Positions 27,877 to 36,647 of a stretch of DNA of 64,000 nucleotides are shown here, piece by piece; position 1 is the stretch's first letter; each line of letters starts with the position of its first letter. The notes below the pieces were generated by a model. It did no database searches and was not told the origin of the DNA. It worked only from the letters and a program-made list of their open reading frames with translations. A program made the translations under genes and the position numbers. The stretch comes from Caballeronia jiangsuensis (GTDB taxonomy: Bacteria > Pseudomonadota > Gammaproteobacteria > Burkholderiales > Burkholderiaceae): positions 1 through 64,000 of the forward strand of contig JFHF01000015.1 of NCBI GenBank assembly GCA_000648925.1. Reading direction: 5' to 3'.

Positions 27877-27891
27877 GATATCGGCCGTAAT

Positions 27892-27905
27892 TTCTGGATA
27901 CAGAA
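27892..27905. promoter_or_regulatory. Candidate GntR operator, site 1
   Basis: TTCTG-GATA-CAGAA, a perfect inverted repeat 15 bases upstream of the gntR start. It matches site 2 at 28013-28026 and has the size of FCD-GntR sites. Confidence 0.5.
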
Positions 27906-28012
27906 TACGGCAAGGTTACAGCGCGCCGGTGCGGCGCGTCAACGCGCATCGTCGCGGCGGCTGACCGCATTCAGGTTTACCCATAGAGACAAGGCCGCTT
28001 CACGCCGCTAAT

Positions 28013-28026
28013 CTTTGTATACAGAG
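28013..28026. promoter_or_regulatory. Candidate GntR operator, site 2
   Basis: CTTTG-TATA-CAGAG, an inverted repeat with one mismatch per arm, 72 bases upstream of the Rieske oxygenase gene. It shares ATACAGA with site 1, 121 bases away, which would allow looping or two-promoter control. Confidence 0.5.
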
Positions 28027-28098
28027 TTCGGAGTTCGGTAACCGAAATACAGGACTCAGGCATCAATTCATTCAACCCCACTCGAAACAGGATCTCCC

Positions 28099-29643
28099 AT
28101 GACCATCAAATCGGACAAGCTGGAAGGACAGAAGAGCAGCGGCGGCCCGGCCGCGACAGTCAAGAAGCTGGTGCCGTATGGCGGTTACTACGTGAACAAG
28201 GTGCCGGGCCACGATCCGGAACTGACGGAAACCGGACCGGGCACGCCGATGGGCGAGTACATGCGCGCCTTCTGGCATCCGGTCTGCATGTCGATCGAGC
28301 TGACCGACACGCCTCGCTTTCTCAAGATTCTCAACGAAGAACTGGTGGCGTTCCGCGACGGCAGCGGGCGCGTCGGCCTGCTGCATGCGCATTGCGCGCA
28401 TCGCGGCGCATCGCTCGAATACGGCGCGATTCAGGAGCGCGGCATCATGTGCTGCTATCACGGCATGGTGTTCGACGTGGATGGCGCATGTCTGCATGTG
28501 CCTTTTCCGAAAGGCGAAGAGAAGGAGGCGGAAAAATACGCGTGTTCCATTCGTCAGGGCGCGTATAAGGCGGTCGAGCGGCACGGTCTGGTGTTCGCAT
28601 ATATGGGGCCGCCCGAGAACGAGCCGCCGTTTCCCGAGTGGGAAGGCGATTACACGGTGATGCCCGGCGACGAGCTCGTGCCCTATAGCAACTTTCAGCA
28701 TTGCAACTGGCTGCAAGTACAGGACAACGCGGCTGATAACTTTCATCCGACCGCATTGCATGCGGCAAAGAACGTGGTGAAAGGGCAATTCCAGGGCACG
28801 ACATTCGATGAAGTCGGCGCAGCCTCGATGGAAGTGGCGCCCGACATGCACTTCCAGCCGGTCCAGCAAGGCCGCAGCCTCGCGTGCGCGGGTGCGCGCC
28901 GCGTCAACAAGGACCGCTTGTTCATTCGCGTTCAGCATCAGGTGTTGCCGAATCTGAGCCTGCATGCCTATACGTCGGAAGACGGCTCGCAGAAAAAACT
29001 TTTCAGCCGCTTCCATATCATTCGCTGGACGGTTCCCGTCGACGATGAAAACAGCAAGATGATCGGCTGGCGCGTGATGGGTCCGGGCATCGATACGCGC
29101 GGCGTCGGCAAGAAGGAACTGGTGGGTTACGAATCGATCGACTTTCTCGACGGCCAGGTCGCGATGCGCCGTCCCGAGCGCTTCGGCGATTACACGATCG
29201 AGGACATCGTGCCGATTCCGACGAATCATCGCGAGCGCGCGAACTACAAGCAGGCCCAGTACGCGCCCGGCGACTACGAGGCGATCATCAGCCAGCGGCC
29301 GATCGCGGTGCATGCACTGGAAAATCCGACGAAATTCGATGCCGGTGTCTTCGTGTTTCGCAAGATGCTGCGCGATGCATTGCGCGGCTCGAACCCGGCC
29401 GCATCCGCGCAAAATTTCGCGGAATGGTTTCGCGAGAACGCGGGCGCGCCGAACAGCTTCTGCTCCGGCAACGTGTTCGAGATTCCTGAAGGCGAAACCG
29501 TCGAGGAAGAAGTGGTGCGCCGCCGCAAGGTGACCAAGCAGATCGTCGCGATTCTCGCGGAAAGCGAGCAGTTCAAGGGCGCAGCGCGCGCCGCATTCGT
29601 ACGCGAGCGCTTCGAGGAACTCGAGCAATCGATGAAGCAATAA
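28099..29643 (+). CDS. Rieske-type aromatic ring-hydroxylating oxygenase, large subunit
   Basis: A 514-residue oxygenase. The Rieske cluster is bound by C99-x-H101 (CAHRG) and C118-x2-H121 (CCYHG). The mononuclear iron site has H216 and H221 with the bridging D213 (ADNFHPTALH). It is longer than the phthalate and vanillate oxygenases it resembles (350-450 residues), with extra residues in the second half. It would hydroxylate or demethylate an aromatic acid with electrons from the next gene's reductase. The regulator, transporter, oxygenase and reductase order is typical for an aromatic-acid route; no ring-cleavage gene is nearby. Confidence 0.85.
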   Translation: MTIKSDKLEGQKSSGGPAATVKKLVPYGGYYVNKVPGHDPELTETGPGTPMGEYMRAFWHPVCMSIELTDTPRFLKILNEELVAFRDGSGRVGLLHAHCAHRGASLEYGAIQERGIMCCYHGMVFDVDGACLHVPFPKGEEKEAEKYACSIRQGAYKAVERHGLVFAYMGPPENEPPFPEWEGDYTVMPGDELVPYSNFQHCNWLQVQDNAADNFHPTALHAAKNVVKGQFQGTTFDEVGAASMEVAPDMHFQPVQQGRSLACAGARRVNKDRLFIRVQHQVLPNLSLHAYTSEDGSQKKLFSRFHIIRWTVPVDDENSKMIGWRVMGPGIDTRGVGKKELVGYESIDFLDGQVAMRRPERFGDYTIEDIVPIPTNHRERANYKQAQYAPGDYEAIISQRPIAVHALENPTKFDAGVFVFRKMLRDALRGSNPAASAQNFAEWFRENAGAPNSFCSGNVFEIPEGETVEEEVVRRRKVTKQIVAILAESEQFKGAARAAFVRERFEELEQSMKQ

Positions 29644-29709
29644 CGCGGGCAACGCGCGGGCGCATTGCGCGCTCGCGATGCCGGAACATCGATTCGAGGA
29701 AATACGATC

Positions 29710-30708
29710 ATGTCGACACAACCCATCTCAACTGATGCGCATGAGCACACTTTGACACTGCTCGTGCGTCAGGTCCGGTTCGAAGGCCGGGGCATCAATT
29801 CATATGAACTCGTCGATCCTGAAGGCGCGCAATTGCCGTCTTTCACGGCGGGCGCGCATATCGACATTCATCTCGCGGACGGCGTCGTGCGGCAGTATTC
29901 GATCAGCAATGCGCCGCGCGAACGACATCGCTATGTGATCGCAGTATTGCGCGATGAGCGCGGACGCGGCGGATCGAAGGCGCTTCACGATCAATTGCGC
30001 GTGCAGGATATCGTGCGCGTGAGCCGGCCTCGCAATAACTTTCATCTCGTCGACGGCGCGCGTCGCGTGTTGCTGATAGCGGGCGGCATCGGCGTCACGC
30101 CATTGAAGGCGATGGCGCATGAACTCGACGACGCGGGTATCGATTACGAAATGCATTACTGCGCGAAAGATGCGCGTAGCGCCGCGTTCGCCGAGGAGTT
30201 CGAGCCGATGCGCGCGAGCGGACGCCTGCATTTTCACTTCGATGGCGGCGATCCTTCTGCGGGCCTCGATATCCGCGATCTGCTGAACACGCCGCGCGAA
30301 GGCGAGCACGTCTATTACTGCGGTCCGGGCGGCTTCATGAAAGCGTGCGCGGATGCAGCGCAGCATTGGCCGACAGGCACGGTGCACTTCGAGCACTTCA
30401 AGGCGCCTGAACGCGCTCCCGGCGAGCAGGCCGCCAACGATGCAAGCGATAGCTTCATCGTGCGTATCGCGAGCACGGGGCAGGAGATCGAAGTCACAAA
30501 AGACGAGAGCATTGCCGAAGCGCTGGCCGCGGCGGGCGTGGCGATGGAGACGTCATGTTGCGCAGGCTTGTGTGGAACGTGCAAGGTGCGCTATCTGCAG
30601 GGCGAGGTCGAGCACAACGACTGCATCATGAGCGACGAAGAGAAGGCCGAATTTCTCACCGCGTGCGTATCGCGTGCAACGAGCAAGCTGCTCGTCCTCG
30701 ATCTCTGA
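29710..30708 (+). CDS. Phthalate-dioxygenase-reductase-type flavin/iron-sulfur reductase (VanB-like)
   Basis: A 332-residue class IA reductase: FMN domain (about 15-110, with RQYSISNAP), NAD domain (about 115-225, IAGGIGVTPLKAMA and YYCGPGGFM), and a C-terminal plant-type ferredoxin with CCAGLCGTCKVRYLQG and a distal CVSRATSKLLVLDL. It passes electrons from NADH to the Rieske oxygenase just upstream. ATG 29710 is chosen over 29665 because GAGGAAAT lies before it. Confidence 0.85.
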   Translation: MSTQPISTDAHEHTLTLLVRQVRFEGRGINSYELVDPEGAQLPSFTAGAHIDIHLADGVVRQYSISNAPRERHRYVIAVLRDERGRGGSKALHDQLRVQDIVRVSRPRNNFHLVDGARRVLLIAGGIGVTPLKAMAHELDDAGIDYEMHYCAKDARSAAFAEEFEPMRASGRLHFHFDGGDPSAGLDIRDLLNTPREGEHVYYCGPGGFMKACADAAQHWPTGTVHFEHFKAPERAPGEQAANDASDSFIVRIASTGQEIEVTKDESIAEALAAAGVAMETSCCAGLCGTCKVRYLQGEVEHNDCIMSDEEKAEFLTACVSRATSKLLVLDL

Positions 30709-30912
30709 TCAACTGAATGGACCGACGACGAAGTCGGTCAACCTGTCGTAATGCGGGCAAATCTTCCGAAACGCAATGAGCGGCAGCGAACACAAGCTAT
30801 GCCATTCGCGCCAAGACATAGTTCGTTTGCACATATTCGCCTTGCCGGACAGCGTTACGCAGGAGCCGCTTAATATACTCGCCTCAATACCTCGACACGA
30901 GGATGAGATCGA

Positions 30913-32718
30913 ATGAGACCGGTTGTATTCGAGAACCGTTTCGGATGGCTGCACGCGGGGAGTGGCACACGCGGCGTGGTGCTGTGCAACACGTATGGCC
31001 ACGAATACGTATGGACATACAACGGCATGCGCCAGCTCGCTGACGCATTAGCCGCGCGCGGCATCTGGGTGTTGCGCTTCGACTACCGAGGCACGGGCGA
31101 TTCGGCGGGCGCGGATCTCGCACCCGATCAGTTCGAATCGTCGGTGGAAGATATCAACGCGGCGGTCGACTGGTTGAGGACGTCCGCTGGCATCGAACAT
31201 GTCACGTTGTGCGGTTTTCGCGTCGGTGCGGCGTTCGCGCTTGCCGCGGCACTGCGGAATCCCGTCGACGAACTCGTGCTGCTCGCGCCTGTCACGAGCG
31301 GCCGCGTGTATATGCGCGAGCTGGGCATCGTGCGCAAGACATGGCTCGAACTGCTCGCACCGCCTTTGCGTCAAATGCAGCAAGACGATGTATCCCTCAA
31401 CGTGCTTGGCCAGGTCTATAGCAAGGCGTTCGCCGATGCGCTGAAGGCGATCGATCTCGTCGCGAGTCTGAACGGCGCAACAGCGGCGCCTGCGCGTCGT
31501 GCGTTGATCATGAACGTCAGGACCGGCGGCAACGATCCGTTGCGCGACGCCCTCGCCGACAAGGGCGTCGAAGCGGAGGCACGCCCGTTCGAGGACTTGA
31601 CCGGATTCATTCAGGAAACCGCCTTCAACACATTGCCCAGCGCCGCGTTCGCCGAGGTCGTTGCGTGGATCTCGGGCGGCGCTGCGCTGCTTTCGCAAGC
31701 GGCGTCCACGGTCGATGCCGATGGCTGGCCTGCGCTGCGGATCGACACGCCCGAGGCGATCGAACGTCCGGTGCGTATCGGCGAGGAAGGGCTTTTCGGC
31801 ATCTTGTGCGAACCGCGTACGGGCTCGTCGCACGGGCCGGTCTATCTGATCGCGAATACATCGGCGAGCGCGCGTGTGGGCGATAGCAGGTTATCGGTAC
31901 GTATCGCGCGCGAGCTTGCGCGACGCGGCGTGGCATCGCTGCGTTTCGATGCGCGCGGCCGCGGCGATAGTCCTGCCGCGCCCGGCGAGGTGCAATCGGA
32001 TACGGCATTCGGGCGCATCTACAACCAGATCGCCACCGACGACACCGCCGCTGCGGCACGCTGGCTCGCGCGGCAAGGCTATAAGTCGATCTTCGCGTTC
32101 GGCGTCTGCTCCGGCGCATATCACGCGCTCAAGGCGGCGCTCGTCGAAAAAGCGATCAACGGCGTCGTCACGGTGAATCTGCCGACGTTCAAGCGGCCAG
32201 CGGACATCGCGCCCGATGGCCTGCGCCAATCGACGCGCAATTCCATGGCGGGTTATGCGTTCTCTATGCTCGATCCGCAGAAATGGAAAGCTATCCTGCG
32301 CGGCGAAAAGCAATTGACGCGTGTACTGCGCTTTATGCTCGGCTATGCGATGACGCGCGTGCGTTCACGTATCGTCGATGTTCTGAGGCTCGATCGCCTG
32401 AGTCAGACGCCGCCCGAACTCGCGACCGAGCCCGCTGCGGTCATGCGCGCGCTCGATGCAAAGGGCGTGAAGACGGTGCTCGTCTATGGCGCCTACGATG
32501 CAGGCATGGACTTGATCGCCGCGCACTTCGGCAAGCAGGGCGCGCGACTGTCGCGTTATCCATCCGTGCGCATGATGGTCTATCCGGATCTCGATCATTC
32601 GCTCTTCATGACCGCCGGTTCGACGCAGGTTGTCGCGCTGTGCGAGCGCATCGCCGAGGAATCGAATTCACCCGTTGCCGATTCGGCTTTGCCGCGCGAG
32701 GAACCCGTCGTGCTGTGA
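30913..32718 (+). CDS. Tandem alpha/beta hydrolase fusion, related to exosortase-associated hydrolases
   Basis: A 601-residue protein of two alpha/beta hydrolase domains. Domain 1 (about 1-260) has [11 protein letters not shown] and, at the nucleophile elbow, G101-F-R103-V-G105, so arginine replaces the catalytic serine. Domain 2 (about 290-585) has [12 protein letters not shown] and G397-V-C399-S-G401, so cysteine is at the nucleophile position. These unusual elbows recall the paired hydrolases 2 and 1 of exosortase A systems, which are normally separate genes; that link is from memory of the families. No exosortase is in the window. A -10-like TATACT is at 30874. Substrate unknown. Confidence 0.7.
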   Translation: MRPVVFENRFGWLHAGSGTRGVVLCNTYGHEYVWTYNGMRQLADALAARGIWVLRFDYRGTGDSAGADLAPDQFESSVEDINAAVDWLRTSAGIEHVTLCGFRVGAAFALAAALRNPVDELVLLAPVTSGRVYMRELGIVRKTWLELLAPPLRQMQQDDVSLNVLGQVYSKAFADALKAIDLVASLNGATAAPARRALIMNVRTGGNDPLRDALADKGVEAEARPFEDLTGFIQETAFNTLPSAAFAEVVAWISGGAALLSQAASTVDADGWPALRIDTPEAIERPVRIGEEGLFGILCEPRTGSSHGPVYLIANTSASARVGDSRLSVRIARELARRGVASLRFDARGRGDSPAAPGEVQSDTAFGRIYNQIATDDTAAAARWLARQGYKSIFAFGVCSGAYHALKAALVEKAINGVVTVNLPTFKRPADIAPDGLRQSTRNSMAGYAFSMLDPQKWKAILRGEKQLTRVLRFMLGYAMTRVRSRIVDVLRLDRLSQTPPELATEPAAVMRALDAKGVKTVLVYGAYDAGMDLIAAHFGKQGARLSRYPSVRMMVYPDLDHSLFMTAGSTQVVALCERIAEESNSPVADSALPREEPVVL

Positions 32719-32882
32719 TTCGCGGCACCGCACGTCAGCGAGTTCGCCCCGTCTTGGGTATCCTTCGATACTGGAACCCGCCCCTTCGCGGGCAGTGTCC
32801 CATCGGGAATCCATGTCAGCGGAGTTCGCGCGGCGCGTTCGCGTCGCGCGAGCCGCTCAACACAATGCACAGGAGTCTGGCG

Positions 32883-33308
32883 ATGTCGATTGAAAAGGTT
32901 CTATACCGTGCGCATGCTCATGTCACCGGCGGGCGCGATGGCCGCGCAACCGTGCCCGAAAGCAATCTGGATCTCAGGCTGACGACGCCGAAAGAACTCG
33001 GCGGCGGTGGCGGCGATGGCACGAATCCCGAGCAACTCTTCGCCGCGGGTTATAGCGCGTGCTTCATTGGCGCGATCAAGTTCGTCGCCGCGCGCGACAA
33101 GATCACGCTGCCGAAAGACGTCGCGGTAGACGGCAGCGTGGGAATTGGACAAATCCCGAACGGCTTCGGCATAGAAGTCGAACTGAAGATATCGCTGCCG
33201 GGCATGGATCGCAGCGAGGCGCAGGCGCTGGTCGACAAGGCACACATCGTGTGTCCTTATTCGAACGCGACGCGCAATAACATCGACGTCAAATTGACGC
33301 TGGCATAA
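32883..33308 (+). CDS. ohr: Organic hydroperoxide resistance protein Ohr
   Basis: A 141-residue OsmC/Ohr-family thiol peroxidase. The two redox cysteines are C60 ([11 protein letters not shown]) and C124 ([13 protein letters not shown]), and the motif [14 protein letters not shown] is typical of Ohr. It reduces organic hydroperoxides with dihydrolipoamide-linked electrons in the cytoplasm. The long upstream frame from 32283 overlaps the hydrolase gene and is not used; ATG 32883 gives the family start [20 protein letters not shown]. No OhrR regulator is adjacent. Confidence 0.9.
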   Translation: MSIEKVLYRAHAHVTGGRDGRATVPESNLDLRLTTPKELGGGGGDGTNPEQLFAAGYSACFIGAIKFVAARDKITLPKDVAVDGSVGIGQIPNGFGIEVELKISLPGMDRSEAQALVDKAHIVCPYSNATRNNIDVKLTLA

Positions 33309-33317
33309 ACACATCGT

Positions 33318-33353
33318 GCGTTCGAGCGTTCTTTTCAACGAACGCTCGAACGC
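33318..33353. terminator. Strong bidirectional terminator
   Basis: Perfect 14-bp stem (33318-33331 with 33340-33353: GCGTTCGAGCGTTC and its complement) with loop TTTTCAAC, filling the gap between the converging ohr and aldehyde dehydrogenase genes. Confidence 0.8.
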
Positions 33354-33356
33354 AGA

Positions 33357-34793
33357 TCACCATGTTTCGCGCATTACCATCAGGCGCGTTTCGGTCATGT
33401 CCTCGATCGCATAGCGAATGCCTTCGCGGCCGAGGCCCGAATCCTTCACGCCGCCATAAGGCATGTTATCGACACGGAAAGAAGGCACGTCGTTGATCAC
33501 GACGCCGCCAATTTCGAGCGAGTCCCACGCCTCGTGCGCATGCGCGAGCGAATCCGTAAAAATGCCCGCCTGCAAGCCGAAATCGCTGTCGTTGACGGTG
33601 TTGAGTGCGTCCTTGAAATCATCGAATTTTTCGAGGATAGCGACAGGCCCGAACGCTTCCTTGCGATAAAGATCCGAATCTCGTCCGACGTTTTCCAGCA
33701 GCGTCGCTTCAAACATCGCGCCTTCCACCTTGCCGCCCGCGATGATTTTCGCGCCTGCCGCCACCGCGCTTTCCATCCAGCCGGCGAGCCGTTTCGATTC
33801 CGACTCGGAAATCATCGGTCCGACGAAGGTTTTCTCGTCCTTGGGATCGCCCATTCTGAGCGACTTCGTTTTCGCGATCAGCCGTTCACGCAACGCCTCG
33901 TATAGCGACGCGTGCACGAGAATTCGCTGCACCCCAATGCAACTTTGCCCGGATTGATAGAAAGCGCCGAACGCGAGCCGATCGACGACATAGTCGAGCT
34001 TGCCGCCCTGATCGCTATCGACGATCGCGGCCGCATTTCCGCCCAGTTCCAGAATGACTTTCTTCTTGCCTGCTTTAGCCTTCAGATCCCAGCCGACGGC
34101 GGGCGAACCGGTAAAGGAGAGGAGCTTGAAGCGCTCGTCGGTGGTGAAGAGATCGGCGCCGTCGCGATGGGCCGGCAGTATCGAGAATGCGCCTTTGGGC
34201 AGATCCGTTTCCGCGAGCACTTCGCCGATGATCAACGCGCCGATCGGCGTGCGGCTCGCGGGCTTCATGACAAAGGGCACGCCAGCGGCGATAGCGGGCG
34301 CGACCTTGTGCGCGGCAAGATTCAAAGGGAAATTGAAAGGGGAAATGAAGGAACAAGGCCCAATCGGCACGCGCTTTACATAGCCGTGATAACCCTTCGC
34401 GCGCGGCGAGATTTCCAGATTCAGTATTTCGCCGTCGATGCGAACCGACCCTTCCGCCGCTACCTTGAACGTATCGATGAGACGCGTGACTTCGCCGCGC
34501 GAATCGTTGATCGGCTTGCCGGCTTCGATGCACAAGGCCATCGCCATTTCATCGGCTCGCTCGCGAAAGCGCTTCACGCAATGCTCCAGTACGGCCTGTC
34601 GTTTGAACGGAGGAAAGGCGCGCATCTCGGGCATCGCGGCGACCGCGAGACCGATCGCCTTGTCGATGGCTTCTGCATCCGCCAGCGCGACGCGTGTCGC
34701 GATTTCACCGCTGAACTTGTCGGTCACTGCCAGATCGGTATTGGCGGCAACCGGCTCGTTGGCGAGGTAATACGGATAAGTTGACTTCAGCAT
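33357..34793 (-). CDS. NAD(P)-dependent aldehyde dehydrogenase
   Basis: A 478-residue aldehyde dehydrogenase: NAD-binding FISPFNFPLNLAAHKVAPAIAAG, KPASRTP, FTGSPAVGW, the general base in LELGGNAA near residue 255 and the catalytic cysteine in SGQSCIGVQR near residue 290, with EAFGPVAI and GGVKDSGLGREG. It is closer to the lactaldehyde/phosphonoacetaldehyde dehydrogenase branch than to betaine aldehyde dehydrogenases. Substrate not fixed by context. AGGAGAG precedes the ATG. Confidence 0.85.
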   Translation of the reverse strand: MLKSTYPYYLANEPVAANTDLAVTDKFSGEIATRVALADAEAIDKAIGLAVAAMPEMRAFPPFKRQAVLEHCVKRFRERADEMAMALCIEAGKPINDSRGEVTRLIDTFKVAAEGSVRIDGEILNLEISPRAKGYHGYVKRVPIGPCSFISPFNFPLNLAAHKVAPAIAAGVPFVMKPASRTPIGALIIGEVLAETDLPKGAFSILPAHRDGADLFTTDERFKLLSFTGSPAVGWDLKAKAGKKKVILELGGNAAAIVDSDQGGKLDYVVDRLAFGAFYQSGQSCIGVQRILVHASLYEALRERLIAKTKSLRMGDPKDEKTFVGPMISESESKRLAGWMESAVAAGAKIIAGGKVEGAMFEATLLENVGRDSDLYRKEAFGPVAILEKFDDFKDALNTVNDSDFGLQAGIFTDSLAHAHEAWDSLEIGGVVINDVPSFRVDNMPYGGVKDSGLGREGIRYAIEDMTETRLMVMRETW

Positions 34794-34951
34794 GAACGCT
34801 CTCCTGTCGGGACGCGTTGTCGATATCAGCCAGATTACCGCTTAAATGCAGTACGTGCAGGCGAGCAGGTTCTGCGGAATGAGATAGCATGCGAACGGAA
34901 TCGAACGAAGCGTGCCGTCACGCTTCACATGTCCGACATGCGGAGGAAACG

Positions 34952-35353
34952 ATGCTGACATCTGGAATCGATCACGTGGGACTCACCGTGCGCAATCTCG
35001 ACGCGACGCGAGATTTCTTCGTTCAATGTCTCGGCTGGCAGATCGCCGGCGAGCGGCCCGACTATCCGGCCGTGTTCGTATCGGATGGAAAATTGCTGGT
35101 TACGCTATGGCAGGTGAAAGAAGAAGCGGCGCCAATAGCATTCGACCGGCGAAAGAATATCGGGCTTCATCATCTCGCGTTGCGCGCAACGGACGAAGCC
35201 GCGCTCGCGACCATTCTCGAACGCGTGTCGGCGTGGCCTGGCGTGACGGTCGAATTCGCGCCGGAACAGCTAGGAGCAGGGCCGAAACGCCATATGATGA
35301 TTTACGAACCGGGCGGTATTCGGATCGAATTCGATTTCGATCCTCGCGTTTAG
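34952..35353 (+). CDS. VOC-superfamily protein (glyoxalase/bleomycin-resistance fold)
   Basis: A 133-residue one-domain VOC protein made of two beta-alpha-beta3 halves: GIDHVGLTVRNLDATRDFFVQCLGW, then NIGLHHLALRA and KRHMMIYEPGGIRIEFDFDP. H8, H69 and a C-terminal Glu could form the metal site. Such proteins act as isomerases, dioxygenases or resistance factors; the role is unknown here. ATG 34952 has GGAGG at 6 bases. Confidence 0.75.
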   Translation: MLTSGIDHVGLTVRNLDATRDFFVQCLGWQIAGERPDYPAVFVSDGKLLVTLWQVKEEAAPIAFDRRKNIGLHHLALRATDEAALATILERVSAWPGVTVEFAPEQLGAGPKRHMMIYEPGGIRIEFDFDPRV

Positions 35354-35375
35354 TTCAGACACGACTGCAAGCGAG

Positions 35376-35406
35376 ACGGCGGCGTCGTCAACGAACTCCG
35401 CCGTTT
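35376..35406. terminator. Weak hairpin between the VOC and H-NS genes
   Basis: 7-bp stem ACGGCGG with CCGCCGT (35376-35382, 35398-35404) followed by TTT, lying between the two converging genes. Confidence 0.4.
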
Positions 35407-35418
35407 GCGGATTCACCG

Positions 35419-35916
35419 TCAGGCGATCAGGAATGGCGTGCGGTCTTCGATGGACGCGAGCCATGCGGGTGCGCGGCCGCGACCGCTCCACGTTGCGCCC
35501 GATTGCGGATCGCGATAAAGCGCGGGTTGAGGACCGCGCGGTTGACCCTTTCCGTTGCGCTTGACCGTAGCTTGCGCCTTTCCTTTAGCCTTCTTTGCCG
35601 GCGCACTCGCGCCAACCGCGAACTTGCTGCGGTCCTTGGCATTGGCGATCCAGCCGGGTGCGCGTCCACGGCCGCTCCAGGTCGCGCCCGTTTTCGGATC
35701 CTGATAAGCGACCGTGCTTTGTTTTTTTGCCGCGGTCGGGCGACCTGTTTTCTTGCGAGTACCCGAATACTGTTCGATGTCCGAGACGGTCAATCCGTGG
35801 CTTGACATCAATTCATGAATCTTTTGCAGCACGCTTTCGGATTTTTTGGCGATGAGCGCATCGGCTTTCGCTTGAAGTGCTTCGATACGTGCCTGAATAC
35901 TTTCTAGCGTTGACAT
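35419..35916 (-). CDS. H-NS family nucleoid protein with two DNA-binding modules
   Basis: A 165-residue protein. The N-terminal coiled-coil oligomerisation part is at about 1-50 (SIQARIEALQAKADALIAKKSESVLQKIHELM). Two copies of the H-NS C-terminal module follow: Y71QDPKTGATWSGRGRAPGW to about residue 99, and Y134RDPQSGATWSGRGRAPAW to about 162, joined by a lysine-rich linker. Ordinary H-NS of this family has one module and about 95-110 residues. It silences AT-rich DNA; the doubling may raise affinity or bridging. GAGG precedes the ATG. Confidence 0.85.
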   Translation of the reverse strand: MSTLESIQARIEALQAKADALIAKKSESVLQKIHELMSSHGLTVSDIEQYSGTRKKTGRPTAAKKQSTVAYQDPKTGATWSGRGRAPGWIANAKDRSKFAVGASAPAKKAKGKAQATVKRNGKGQPRGPQPALYRDPQSGATWSGRGRAPAWLASIEDRTPFLIA

Positions 35917-36335
35917 GACTTACCTCTAAAAGATTGTCATTTGAACTATGCCACGTACATGCGCGACGCGCTAGAGGAGATTCGTGTTAATACATGGCAA
36001 ATCAGATTCGCGAAACGCGCTTTAGAGAGATAAGTGGTGCGACACGCATTGCGAATTTCATTGCCTTCCAGTCAAGAAATCCCGAAGCTGCTTTCAATAC
36101 CTTTCTTTAAAGCGCCAGCCTTTCGAGTTCTTTGAGCGCAATGCCGAGGATCGATCAAACGATCGCAATGTCCGATCCGCCAAACCGGCAGACTTCATCA
36201 GAAATGATGCGTGCGATCATCAATCATCATTTTACATGAGCGCACCCGGCACCTATCTTGTCGATAACAGCAAAGAAACGCACCCGGCAACCGCCGGACA
36301 TGCGACATAACGTTCTGAAGATAGGAGACACTGTG
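35917..36335. other. 419-bp AT-rich divergent region
   Basis: Contains promoters for the H-NS gene (left) and the DUF485-actP operon (right). On the right half it holds the TCATCA palindrome at 36195-36209, two more TCATCA half-sites at 36217-36230, and an 11-base direct repeat CGCACCCGGCA at 36241 and 36279. No gene is seen. Confidence 0.5.
36195..36230. promoter_or_regulatory. Candidate LysR operator of the actP-nitronate monooxygenase operon
   Basis: TCATCA-GAAA-TGATG (36195-36209) followed by half-sites TCATCA (36217) and TCATCAT (36224). The same palindrome, TCATCA-CGAA-TGATGA, is found at 40890-40905 directly upstream of the LysR gene that closes this cluster. Confidence 0.5.
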
Positions 36336-36647
36336 ATGACCTCGCTTTCCGGCCAGGAACTCTGGCTGACGCCCGCCTTTAAACGGCTCGTTGCCCGTCG
36401 CCGCAGATTCATTGCGCGCCTGACGCTCGGCACGCTGGTGCCTTACTACGCATTCGTTCTGGTGGCCGGGTTCGCGCCGAAACTGCTCTCGGCGAAGATG
36501 TTCGGCGCGAGCGCCATCACGACCGGCTGGACGATCGGCGTATTGATCATTGCAGGAACGTGGCTTCTCACGGGCCTTTACATCCATCGCGCGAACGGAG
36601 AATTCGACGCGCTCACCAACGAGATCCTGAACGGAGGCGCGCAATGA
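36336..36647 (+). CDS. DUF485 membrane protein, ActP partner
   Basis: A 103-residue protein with two membrane segments ([20 protein letters not shown] and [24 protein letters not shown]), the DUF485/YjcH pattern. YjcH-like proteins are nearly always encoded directly before ActP and may assist it. ATG 36336 is preceded by TAGGAGA. Its stop overlaps the actP start (ATGA), so the two are coupled. Confidence 0.8.
   Translation: MTSLSGQELWLTPAFKRLVARRRRFIARLTLGTLVPYYAFVLVAGFAPKLLSAKMFGASAITTGWTIGVLIIAGTWLLTGLYIHRANGEFDALTNEILNGGAQ

Noticed and set aside
32283..32882. Long N-terminal extension of Ohr
   Set aside because: It runs out of frame through the end of the hydrolase gene; Ohr proteins are about 140 residues and the ATG at 32883 matches their start.
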